From assembly GCA_038210135.1 (NCBI GenBank), contig JBBQWZ010000011.1, positions 1 through 64,000 of the forward strand: a stretch of 64,000 nucleotides of DNA, written 5' to 3'. The notes beneath the pieces are model-generated. The model searched no databases. It was not told where the DNA came from and saw nothing but the letters and a program-made list of their open reading frames with translations. Position numbers and translations under genes: made by a program. Of this stretch, positions 7,991 through 15,317 are shown piece by piece. Source of the DNA: JBBQWZ01 sp038210135. GTDB lineage: Bacteria > Acidobacteriota > Terriglobia > Bryobacterales > Bryobacteraceae. Numbering within the stretch: position 1 is the first letter of the stretch; each line of letters opens with the position of its first letter.

Positions 7991-9376
7991 CTACAACCGC
8001 GAGAGCTTGTTCAGACCGTTAAACGCGGCCGCTTTGTAACATTCCGCCAACGTAGGGTAATTGAACACCGTATCGACAAAATAGTCAACCGTACCCTTGA
8101 GAATCAAAACCGCCTGGCCGATGTGCAGCAGCTCCGAAGCGCCCTCGCCAATGATGTGGACTCCGAGCACCTCTTTGGTTTCGCGGTGGAAAATCAGCTT
8201 GAGGCGGCCGGTGGTATCGCCGCGAATCTGGCCGCGCGCGATCTCGCGATAATACGCCACGCCGACCTCGTAGGGAACATCCTCGTCCGTCAACTGCTCT
8301 TCCGTCTTTCCAATAAACGAGATCTCCGGAATCGTGTAAATGCCGTACGGATAGTAGGCCGGATTCGACTGAATGTGCTGGCCGAACGCCGCGCCCGCTG
8401 CGATGCGGCCCTGTTCCATCGATACCGACGCGAGACTCGGAAATCCGATCACATCGCCCACTGCGTGAATGTGCGGCACGCGCGTCCGATACTCGGCGTC
8501 CACCGGAATGCGGCCCCGGCTGTCGGCCTCGACGCCCGCCGCTTCGAGATTCAAATCGTCCACATTGCCCTGACGTCCGACCGCGTACAGCAGAACGTCG
8601 CCGGCGATTTTCTTTCGGCTTTCAAGGTTCGCGACGACGCCTTCGTGCGTTTCCTCGACGCTCACCACTTCTTCATTCAGCCGCATCGTGACGCGGTTAT
8701 CGCGCAGGTGATAGGAGAGCGCCTCCACCATTTCGCTGTCCGCGAATTCGAGCAGCCTGGGACGCTTTTCGATCAGGATCACGCGGACGCCAAGCGCCGA
8801 AAACATGCAGGTGTACTCGACGCCGATGACGCCGCCGCCGACCACGATCAGCGTCTTCGGGATATCGTGCAACTCAAGCAACTGATCGCTGTTGACAATA
8901 GTCCGCCCATTCACAGGAACTTTTGCGGAGTCCGCGGGCTTGGTCCCGGTCGCGATGATGATCGCATCCGCTTCGTAATCGGTCGAGCCGCGAAATGAAT
9001 TCACGCGCACATGCGTCGGGTCGAGAAACGTTCCTGCGCCCATCACCAGGTCCACGCCGTTACGGGAAAGCTGCGCCATCGTCACATCGACTTCAGTCTT
9101 GATGACGTGCTGGACGCGGAAGGCAAGATCGGACATCACGATCTTTTCCTTCACGCGATAGTTCGATCCGTAGACGTTGTGGTAGTTATAGCCGGACAGA
9201 TGCAGGACGGCTTCCCGCATGGTTTTGCTGGGAATCGTTCCGGTGTTGATGCAGGCGCCGCCGACCAGTTCGCGCTTCTCGACCACGATCACGCGCTTGC
9301 CGGCTTTGGCCGCCTGAATGGCGGCACGCTGGCCCGCGGGACCCGATCCGAGAACAATCAAATCGTACTTCTGCAT
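7991..9376 (-). CDS. sthA: Soluble pyridine nucleotide transhydrogenase (SthA-type)
   Basis: A 461-residue two-dinucleotide-binding flavoprotein. The FAD motif is VLGSGPAGQRAAIQAAKAG at the N terminus and the NAD(P) motif is VVGGGVIGVEYTCMFSALG mid-protein. The site normally holding a redox disulfide reads GGACINTGTIPSK: only one Cys, with Thr in place of the second, the feature separating SthA from dihydrolipoamide dehydrogenase. It equilibrates NADPH with NAD+ in the cytoplasm. It is first gene of a probable operon with the ROK protein. Confidence 0.9.
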   Translation of the reverse strand: MQKYDLIVLGSGPAGQRAAIQAAKAGKRVIVVEKRELVGGACINTGTIPSKTMREAVLHLSGYNYHNVYGSNYRVKEKIVMSDLAFRVQHVIKTEVDVTMAQLSRNGVDLVMGAGTFLDPTHVRVNSFRGSTDYEADAIIIATGTKPADSAKVPVNGRTIVNSDQLLELHDIPKTLIVVGGGVIGVEYTCMFSALGVRVILIEKRPRLLEFADSEMVEALSYHLRDNRVTMRLNEEVVSVEETHEGVVANLESRKKIAGDVLLYAVGRQGNVDDLNLEAAGVEADSRGRIPVDAEYRTRVPHIHAVGDVIGFPSLASVSMEQGRIAAGAAFGQHIQSNPAYYPYGIYTIPEISFIGKTEEQLTDEDVPYEVGVAYYREIARGQIRGDTTGRLKLIFHRETKEVLGVHIIGEGASELLHIGQAVLILKGTVDYFVDTVFNYPTLAECYKAAAFNGLNKLSRL

Positions 9377-9517
9377 GTGGGGGACTAGCCCTTAGTATAG
9401 AGGCTTGCCAGCGCGGATTTTCGCATTTCGATTTGAAAAGAGCCCGCCCGTATCCCCTGCCAGTTAGAACGCGGCCGCCGCTCCAGGCGGTACACTCAAT
9501 CCAATTAAGACCGATTT

Positions 9518-10339
9518 ATGCTTACTCGAACCGCCTTCTTTCTTCTCGCCGCGATCTCCCTCGCGCCCGCCCAAAAGACCGAACTCCTGTACCCGAATGG
9601 AGCACCCGGAGCACTCGGCGAGGCGGACGAGGATAAGCCCTCCATCGCCATCTACCTGCCCGTCAAACCGTTCGGATCCGCCGTCGTCGTCTGCCCCGGT
9701 GGAGGCTATCAGCACCTGGCGATGGATCACGAAGGAAAGCAAATCGCCGAATGGCTGAATGCGCATGGCGTCGCCGCCTTCGTCCTGAAATATCGCCTCG
9801 GACCGAAATACCATCATCCCGTCGAGATGAACGACGCCCAACAAGCCATTCGCGTCGTGCGCTCGCGCGCCAAGGAATTTGGCATCGTGGCGAACAAAAT
9901 TGGCGTAATGGGATTTTCGGCAGGCGGCCATCTCGCGGCTACGGTGTCTACCCATTTCGATAAGGATTCGCGGCCCGATTTCGCGATCCTGGCCTATCCC
10001 GTCATTACGCTGAAACCGCCCTTCGCGCATCGCGGATCCCGCCAGAATCTCCTGGGCGAAGCACCAGACGAGGCGCTCATCGAGAATCTCTCGAACGAAA
10101 CGCAGGTCACCGCTCAGACGCCGCCGACGTTCCTGTTCTCGACGGTAGATGACCAGGCGGTGCCAGTCGAAAACAGCGTTCAGTACTTCCTCGCGCTGCG
10201 CCGCTCGCAAGTTCCCGCGGAAATGCATCTTTACGAGAAAGGCCGTCACGGGCTCGGGCTCGCGCAGGCCGATCCCGTCAACAAAACCTGGCCGGATCAC
10301 TTGGCGGTCTGGCTTCGCGTCCACGGCTGGGCGGAATGA
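9518..10339 (+). CDS. Secreted alpha/beta hydrolase (acetyl-esterase type)
   Basis: A signal peptide (about residues 1-19) is followed by an alpha/beta hydrolase domain. The oxyanion-hole motif CPGGGYQHLA and nucleophile elbow GFSAGGHLAA are clear. The late Asp (VDDQAVPVEN) and His (GRHGLGLA) complete the triad. This resembles the BD-FAE/Axe acetylxylan esterase group, which deacetylates plant polysaccharides; the exact substrate is inferred. The next secreted protein, a PQQ-like propeller, starts 34 bases downstream on the same strand. Confidence 0.85.
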   Translation: MLTRTAFFLLAAISLAPAQKTELLYPNGAPGALGEADEDKPSIAIYLPVKPFGSAVVVCPGGGYQHLAMDHEGKQIAEWLNAHGVAAFVLKYRLGPKYHHPVEMNDAQQAIRVVRSRAKEFGIVANKIGVMGFSAGGHLAATVSTHFDKDSRPDFAILAYPVITLKPPFAHRGSRQNLLGEAPDEALIENLSNETQVTAQTPPTFLFSTVDDQAVPVENSVQYFLALRRSQVPAEMHLYEKGRHGLGLAQADPVNKTWPDHLAVWLRVHGWAE

Positions 10340-10373
10340 GAAATTACCGCGCGGAACGATATACTTGGGCCTC

Positions 10374-11783
10374 ATGCTGAGGCGAACTCTTATCCTGCTG
10401 GTGGCTTCCTCAATCGCTGCATTCTCCGCCGAATCGGATTGGACGCAGTTCCGCGGACCCAATGGATCCGGAGTAGACCGCGCTACCGGATATCCGGTCG
10501 AGTTCTCGCCCACCAGGAACGTCGCCTGGAAGATTGCGATTCCGTACGGCCAGTCGTCGCCGGTAATAGCGGGCGGACGAATCTATCTGACGGCTAGCGA
10601 GCCCGGACACTTGTTGACTCTCAGCTTCGACGCGAAAACCGGCAAGGAAGTGTGGCGCCGATCGATCGACCGCGCGCAGTTTGCCAAAACCTACAAGGCC
10701 AACGATCCCGCTTCCTCAACTCCGGCCGCCGACTCGAATGGAGTCATCGTCTTCTTCTCCGATTTTGGTTTGGCGGCTTACGCACCCGACGGCAAACAAC
10801 AATGGACCCTGCCGCTCGGCCCCTTTAAGAATTTCTACGGAATGAGCGCCTCGCCCATCCTGACCGGCGACATGGTCATTCTGATTTGCGATCAACAAAG
10901 TAAATCGTTCCTGATCGCGTTGGACCGGAAAACCGGCCAGCAGCGTTGGAAAACGGAACGCGCCACCGCGCCCGAAGCGTGGACCACGCCGATGGTGTTC
11001 CAGCCTTCCACCGGTCCGGCGCAGTTGATTGTCCTCGGCTCGACGCGCGTGGATGGCTACTATCTCTCAACGGGCGAATCGCGCTGGTGGATGCCCCTCG
11101 GATCGCAGGGCGCGATCGGCACTCCGGTCGTCAAAGGCAACACGGTCTTCGTCTCGACCCTCGGCACCGGCGAACCCTGGATGCCTACGTTCGAATCTCA
11201 GTTGAAGACCCTCGATAAGGATCACGACGGCCGTCTGTCGCGTGCCGAATTCGAAATCGACAAGGACCTCGGCGAGCACTTCAATTGGATCGACGCGGAC
11301 GGCGACAACTTCCTCACCGCCATGGAATGGAATCACGCCCGCGAGATGGGCAATGGCGAAAGCGGAGCGATCGCGATTCGCGCCGACACCGCGCAGGGCA
11401 AGCTCGATCCCAAAGCAGTTCTATGGCGCTTCAAGAAGAACCTGCCATTTATTCCCGCCCCGCTGGTGTACGGCGACGTCTTCTACATGGTGCGCGACGG
11501 CGGCATCATCACGGCGCTCGATCCCGCCAGCGGCAAAGTCTTCAAGGAAGGCCGCAACCGCGAGGCGCTAGGCGAATACTACGCTTCGCCGGTTGCCGCG
11601 GACGGCAAGCTCTATCTCGTGAACGTCGAAGGCAAGGTCACCGTGCTCAAGGCCGGCGGAGACTGGCAGGTTTTAGCGACCAACAACCTCAACGAAGAAG
11701 TGCACGCGACTCCGGCCCTGAGCGGCGGCCGGATCTACGTCCGCACGCACGGCCAGTTGTACTGCTTCGGCACTTCGCGCTAA
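10374..11783 (+). CDS. PQQ-like beta-propeller protein with inserted EF-hand pair
   Basis: The start is set at MLRRTLILLVASS, a signal peptide of about 20 residues. The rest is a seven/eight-bladed PQQ-type quinoprotein propeller with repeats such as LDRKTGQQRWKTE and ALDPASGKVF. Around residues 280-320 two EF-hand calcium loops interrupt it (DKDHDGRLSRAEF and DADGDNFLTAMEW). Ligands needed to bind PQQ cannot be confirmed, so it may be a scaffold. Its last four bases overlap the convergent toxin gene. Confidence 0.86.
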   Translation: MLRRTLILLVASSIAAFSAESDWTQFRGPNGSGVDRATGYPVEFSPTRNVAWKIAIPYGQSSPVIAGGRIYLTASEPGHLLTLSFDAKTGKEVWRRSIDRAQFAKTYKANDPASSTPAADSNGVIVFFSDFGLAAYAPDGKQQWTLPLGPFKNFYGMSASPILTGDMVILICDQQSKSFLIALDRKTGQQRWKTERATAPEAWTTPMVFQPSTGPAQLIVLGSTRVDGYYLSTGESRWWMPLGSQGAIGTPVVKGNTVFVSTLGTGEPWMPTFESQLKTLDKDHDGRLSRAEFEIDKDLGEHFNWIDADGDNFLTAMEWNHAREMGNGESGAIAIRADTAQGKLDPKAVLWRFKKNLPFIPAPLVYGDVFYMVRDGGIITALDPASGKVFKEGRNREALGEYYASPVAADGKLYLVNVEGKVTVLKAGGDWQVLATNNLNEEVHATPALSGGRIYVRTHGQLYCFGTSR

Positions 11784-12214
11784 CGAATATCACCGATCCA
11801 CATCGAATATCGCTCCCACTTACTACTCGCCATTCCATTGTAGAGTCGTCTGTCCGCCGTAATGAGTTGGATTTCGAGACGTTCCGCGAGGGCAAGGTAA
11901 TGGCAATCGTAAAGACTTCGGCCTGTCTGCAAAGAAAGTTCAAGCGCTCTTTCGAATAGATCGCGGTTCGGATGCACCATCATTTCCACCCTTGCCAGTT
12001 GCTTGCCGGCTTCACGGATCTCCGCCGTCTGGAGATCGCGGACGCGGAGTTTCTTGGCGAGAACGCTCGCAATTTCGGCGTAAAAGAGATCGGGTACATG
12101 AGCGACCAGTTCGCCTATACCGAGACGCTCCAGAATTCGGGTGGCGAAATCGCTATCGGTTTCAACGAATAACCACTTCGCCGCGACGCTGGCATCGATT
12201 ACGTACTCAATCAA
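11780..12214 (-). CDS. PIN-domain toxin of a FitAB/VapBC module
   Basis: A 144-residue PIN ribonuclease. The acidic residues of the metal site are visible: Asp in YVIDASVAAKW near the N terminus, Glu in FYAEIASVLAKK near residue 46, and the Asp pair in SLYDCHYLALAE and LITADRRLY. Such toxins cut tRNA or rRNA when free of antitoxin. The start overlaps the antitoxin stop by four bases, the normal coupling. All catalytic acids are present, so the toxin looks intact. Confidence 0.92.
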   Translation of the reverse strand: MIEYVIDASVAAKWLFVETDSDFATRILERLGIGELVAHVPDLFYAEIASVLAKKLRVRDLQTAEIREAGKQLARVEMMVHPNRDLFERALELSLQTGRSLYDCHYLALAERLEIQLITADRRLYNGMASSKWERYSMWIGDIR

Positions 12215-12447
12215 CGGTCGCGATCCTCGCGAATCAGATCGACGCTATTGGTTTTCTGCGGACCGCGCCGGGCAATTCGCTCCCGAAGTTTGCGGGCTGC
12301 GTCTACGTAATCATACTTGGACACGGACGCCTCTCGCTCGAGAATCACTGCGACCTCGCCTTGCAACGAACGACGGTTGCGCTTTGCCCGTTCCTTCAGA
12401 AGGTCCACGGTTTCCTTCGGAATATTGCGAATCAAAATCTGAGCCAT
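12211..12447 (-). CDS. FitA/VapB-like ribbon-helix-helix antitoxin
   Basis: A 78-residue protein beginning MAQILIRNIPKETVDLLKER, a ribbon-helix-helix of the FitA/Arc type that binds operator DNA as a dimer. The second half is charged and would wrap the toxin. I start it at 12447; an upstream open frame reaches 12576 but has no antitoxin character. It precedes the PIN toxin with a four-base overlap, so the pair is a complete and probably autoregulated module. Confidence 0.9.
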   Translation of the reverse strand: MAQILIRNIPKETVDLLKERAKRNRRSLQGEVAVILEREASVSKYDYVDAARKLRERIARRGPQKTNSVDLIREDRDR

Positions 12448-12451
12448 GCTA

Positions 12452-12607
12452 TCAAAATGATAGCAACTTACGGCGTTCGTTCCAGTAGACCAGCACGCTC
12501 TTAAGTGCCCCGACATCGCTCGAAACGATCGGACCCGCCTCCGCCGCGGATCCAACCCGCGAGCCGGCACCAGCAATGCTTACAAAAATAAAGGAACGGC
12601 GATTCAC
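12452..12607 (-). pseudogene. N-terminal remnant, possibly arginine deiminase/amidinotransferase-like
   Basis: From a GTG at 12607 a 51-codon frame reads VNRRSFIFVSIAG, an export-signal-like start, then SSDVGALKSVLVYW. The latter resembles the first strand of the arginine deiminase superfamily, where SDVG.L..VLVH is common. The frame then stops five bases before the antitoxin start. The rest of the gene is absent, as if the toxin-antitoxin module replaced it. The resemblance is from memory of the family and is weak. Confidence 0.3.
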
Positions 12608-12658
12608 CTGCCGAATTATACTGTGGATAGTAAATCCCACAGCTCAGGATTGCCATTC

Positions 12659-13993
12659 ATGCGACTCCTCCCCATACTTGCGCTCGCCGCCGCCCCCCTC
12701 GTCTTCGCCGCGAAGAACGAAGTCACCTTCCACAAAGACGTCGAACCCGTGCTCCAGAGCCGCTGTCAGGAATGCCATCGTCCCGGTGAAGCCGCTCCGA
12801 TGTCCTTCATGACCTACAAGGAATCGCGGCCCTGGGCCAAAGCGATTCGGGCCGCCGTTGCCACGCGCAAAATGCCGCCATGGCATGCGGATCCCGCCTA
12901 TGGCCACTTCTCGAACGATCGCCGGCTGACCGACAAAGAGATCAACACGCTGATCGCGTGGTCTGAAACCGGCGCCAAAGAAGGCGATCTGAAGGACGCT
13001 CCCAAGCCGCGCGTGTTCAACGACGGCTGGCAGATCGGCAAGCCCGACATGATCGTCGAAATGCCGATCGCAGCTCACATTCCGGCCACCGGCGAAGTTC
13101 CCTATTCGTGGATCGTGGTGCCGCTGAACCTGCCCGAAGATCGTTGGGTGGACAAGATCGAAGTCCGTCCCTCGGATCGCTCCGTCGTTCACCACGTCGT
13201 CCTGTATGAGCGCGAGAAGGGCTCTTTCTTCATGAAGGACGCCAAGCCCGGCGAAATCTTCGTGCCCAAGGGCCGCATCGGAACGCCTCCCAAGAGCGTG
13301 CAGCGCGACACCGGAATCTGGGAATTCCAGGCCAACGCCAAGGGCACCGAAATCGTTTCCCTGTACGTCCCCGGCGGAGCGCCCTACGTCACCCTGCCCG
13401 GCCAGGCCCGCCTTCTCAAAGCCGGCGCCGACCTCGTGATGCAGATGCACTATACGTCGAACGGCAAAGAGTCCACCGACAAAACCAAGGTCGGCATCGT
13501 CTTCTCGAAGGAAGCGCCCAAGACCCGTGCCTTCAATTCCTTCGTCGCCAACCCGTCGCTGATCATCCCGCCCGGAGCCGACAACCACGAAGTGAAAGCC
13601 GTCGTGACGCTCGCCGAAGACGTCGAGATTCAGGCCTTGAATCCTCACATGCACGTCCGCGGCAAGGCGTTCCAGTACACAGCTATCTATGCTTCGGGCG
13701 AGCGCGAAATTCTGCTGAAGGTTCCGAAATACGACTTCAACTGGCAGATCAATTACATCCTCGACAAGCCCAAAAAGCTGCCCAAGGGAACCAAGATCGA
13801 GTGCATCGCCTGGTACGATAATTCGCCGAATAACCCAAGCAATCCGAATCCCGCGAAGGAAGTCCTGTGGGGCGACCAGACCTGGGAAGAGATGATCGCC
13901 GGCTTCATCGATATGTCCGTGCCAGTGGACTTCGTTCCATCCGATCTCGTGCGCGGCAAACAGCCGGTGAAAACCGGCGGCGCCAACGAATAA
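12659..13993 (+). CDS. Secreted cytochrome c fused to a copper ascorbate-dependent monooxygenase-like domain
   Basis: A signal peptide (residues 1-18) leads into a haem c site CQECH near residue 39. The rest has the two-lobe PHM/DBH fold pattern: VVHHVVLYE near 180, MQMHYTSNG near 270, NPHMHVRG near 338, and a late Met in WEEMIAGF that could be the CuM ligand. These enzymes hydroxylate peptides or catecholamines; here the haem could supply electrons. The biological substrate is unknown. I prefer ATG 12659 over GTG 12623 because the signal peptide starts there. Confidence 0.85.
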   Translation: MRLLPILALAAAPLVFAAKNEVTFHKDVEPVLQSRCQECHRPGEAAPMSFMTYKESRPWAKAIRAAVATRKMPPWHADPAYGHFSNDRRLTDKEINTLIAWSETGAKEGDLKDAPKPRVFNDGWQIGKPDMIVEMPIAAHIPATGEVPYSWIVVPLNLPEDRWVDKIEVRPSDRSVVHHVVLYEREKGSFFMKDAKPGEIFVPKGRIGTPPKSVQRDTGIWEFQANAKGTEIVSLYVPGGAPYVTLPGQARLLKAGADLVMQMHYTSNGKESTDKTKVGIVFSKEAPKTRAFNSFVANPSLIIPPGADNHEVKAVVTLAEDVEIQALNPHMHVRGKAFQYTAIYASGEREILLKVPKYDFNWQINYILDKPKKLPKGTKIECIAWYDNSPNNPSNPNPAKEVLWGDQTWEEMIAGFIDMSVPVDFVPSDLVRGKQPVKTGGANE

Positions 13994-14065
13994 GTGGCAT
14001 AGGCCTCCGGCCTGTGGACCAGTGACATAGGCCTGTGGACCCGTGGCATAGGCCTCCGGCCTGTG
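13994..14065 (+). repeat. CATAGG-type hairpin array 1 (three copies)
   Basis: Copies at 13994-14016 and 14043-14065 are identical (GTGGCATAGGCC, TCC loop, GGCCTGTG). The middle copy at 14022-14037 lacks seven central bases, so its hairpin is gone. Each full copy folds into an 8-bp stem, CATAGGCC with GGCCTGTG, including one G-T wobble. The array begins on the first base after the TAA of the monooxygenase-like gene. A second array with GGTC/GACC stems is at 56825-56929. Confidence 0.9.
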
Positions 14066-14077
14066 CAACACAACTTC

Positions 14078-14111
14078 AAAGCCTCAGCGCATTGCCGTGC
14101 TGAGGCTTTTT
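14078..14111 (+). terminator. Rho-independent terminator after the cytochrome/monooxygenase gene
   Basis: AAAGCCTCAGC (14078-14088) pairs with GCTGAGGCTTT (14099-14109) in a perfect 11-bp stem with a 10-base loop, followed by T residues. It ends 16 bases before the next gene on the same strand and separates the two transcripts. Confidence 0.9.
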
Positions 14112-14126
14112 CGATATCATCGCGGC

Positions 14127-15116
14127 ATGCGCTTTCTGGCTTTTGCCCTCGCGACCCTGGTACTCGCCACAGGATGCTCCCGCGCCCGCGTCACCACCGA
14201 AATCAAAGCCGGCGGATCCTGGACGCGGACCGTGATCCTCTCGGGCCAGCCCAAGCAGGAAGGCATGCAGATGGGAACCTCCCTCGACGACGCCTTCGTC
14301 ATCCCGTCCGGACCCGCCTGGAAAATTTCCGAGGAAACCAAGGACTCCGACCGCACCGTTACCGCCATCCGCACCCTGGCTGCCGGAGCCAGTCTTAAGG
14401 GCGACATTTCGCTGAAGGACGACGTGCCCAAGCCGCCCCCCGGTCAGGAGCCCTCAAAGACCGCACCGCCCAAAGGCAACGCACCGCTCGTCGTCGTCAA
14501 CGATGTCACGGTCACCCGGCTCGGTCCACGGCGATTTGAGTATAAAGAAACCTTGCGCTGGGTCGGACCGCTTTCAAAAAGCACGGGGATTAACATGAAG
14601 CCCGAAGACCTCGCGCAATTCAAGGCATTTCTGCCGCCGTCGCTCGCAACCGACGCCAACGCGCGCGCCATTGGCGAGAAAGCCGCCGTGCTGGCCGTGC
14701 CGATCCTGTTCGGACCCGGCGATCCCCTACTCGCAATGGGCCTGCTTCATCCCGACCTCGCAATCCGCCGAGCCAGTCAACGCATGGGCAGCGTAATGAT
14801 GAAGGCGCTCGAGGAACAGTTCGGCGACAAGCTGCCGCTCGCCCAGCGCCGCGACGTGGTACGTAAACTGATCGACGCCTCTTTCGCCCAGGCGCGTCCA
14901 GCGAAACCAGATCCCGCAGCCGGGCCTTCTGCCGACAAAGGCTCGAATGGAAAGCTCACGTCGCTGATGTTCGTCCTCAAAACCGCGGGTAAGATCGTGT
15001 CCTCGAACGGAGAAGTGGACGAACTCACTGGCGAAGTCTTCTGGGCTTTGTTCCCCGAAGCCGCGTCAATCAAGCCCGTGATCTTAACGGCGATCGTCGA
15101 GATCGGTCCGCGGTAG
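14127..15116 (+). CDS. Predicted lipoprotein of unknown function
   Basis: The start at MRFLAFALATLVLATGC gives a clear lipoprotein signal with Cys17 as the lipidated residue (lipobox LATGC). The mature 312-residue protein has a Pro/Lys-rich linker near residues 105-125 (KPPPGQEPSKTAPPK) and no domain I recognise. Upstream in-frame codons from 14097 lie inside the preceding terminator and were not used. It should be anchored to a membrane facing the periplasm. Confidence 0.75.
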   Translation: MRFLAFALATLVLATGCSRARVTTEIKAGGSWTRTVILSGQPKQEGMQMGTSLDDAFVIPSGPAWKISEETKDSDRTVTAIRTLAAGASLKGDISLKDDVPKPPPGQEPSKTAPPKGNAPLVVVNDVTVTRLGPRRFEYKETLRWVGPLSKSTGINMKPEDLAQFKAFLPPSLATDANARAIGEKAAVLAVPILFGPGDPLLAMGLLHPDLAIRRASQRMGSVMMKALEEQFGDKLPLAQRRDVVRKLIDASFAQARPAKPDPAAGPSADKGSNGKLTSLMFVLKTAGKIVSSNGEVDELTGEVFWALFPEAASIKPVILTAIVEIGPR

Positions 15117-15131
15117 AGCGAAAGAAAAACG

Positions 15132-15317
15132 TCACTCGTGGCGAAGCGCAACCAGCGGATCCACTCGCATCGCACGCCGCGCCGGAATCCAGCAGGCCAA
15201 TAACGCAACCACCGTCAATAGGAACGTCACGGATGCGAACGTGACCGAATCGGTGGCGGTGATCTGAACCAGCGGGAATGTTCCCGCGGGCGCTATAATT
15301 CCCGGCAGTTCATGCAA
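15132..15317 (-). pseudogene. C-terminal remnant of a MacB/FtsX-type ABC transporter permease
   Basis: The last ~50 codons read TATDSVTFASVTFLLTVVA, then LACWIPARRAMRVDPLVALRHE. That is the terminal transmembrane helix and the PARRA..DP..ALR.E tail of the large MacB-like permeases that acidobacteria carry in many copies. The other ~750 residues are missing; the symporter gene occupies the place where they should lie. It is a decayed fragment with no function of its own. It lies in the 195-base gap between two plus-strand genes. Confidence 0.8.
15272..15299 (+). promoter_or_regulatory. Perfect palindrome next to a TATAAT ahead of the Na+ symporter gene
   Basis: GCGGGAA (15272-15278) and TTCCCGC (15281-15287) form a perfect 7-bp inverted repeat with a 2-base centre. 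A consensus -10, TATAAT, follows at 15294-15299, 13 bases before the symporter ATG. The palindrome fills the spacer where a repressor would block polymerase. No good -35 is visible. The bases also belong to the permease remnant, so chance cannot be excluded. Confidence 0.4.

Noticed and set aside
7277..8998. 573-codon frame opposite the ROK and sthA genes
   Set aside because: It spans the junction of two recognised minus-strand genes and has the Arg/His-rich composition typical of antisense frames.
12644..14071. 475-codon antisense frame over the cytochrome/monooxygenase gene
   Set aside because: Shadow frame; its apparent N-terminal repeats come only from the CATAGG array.
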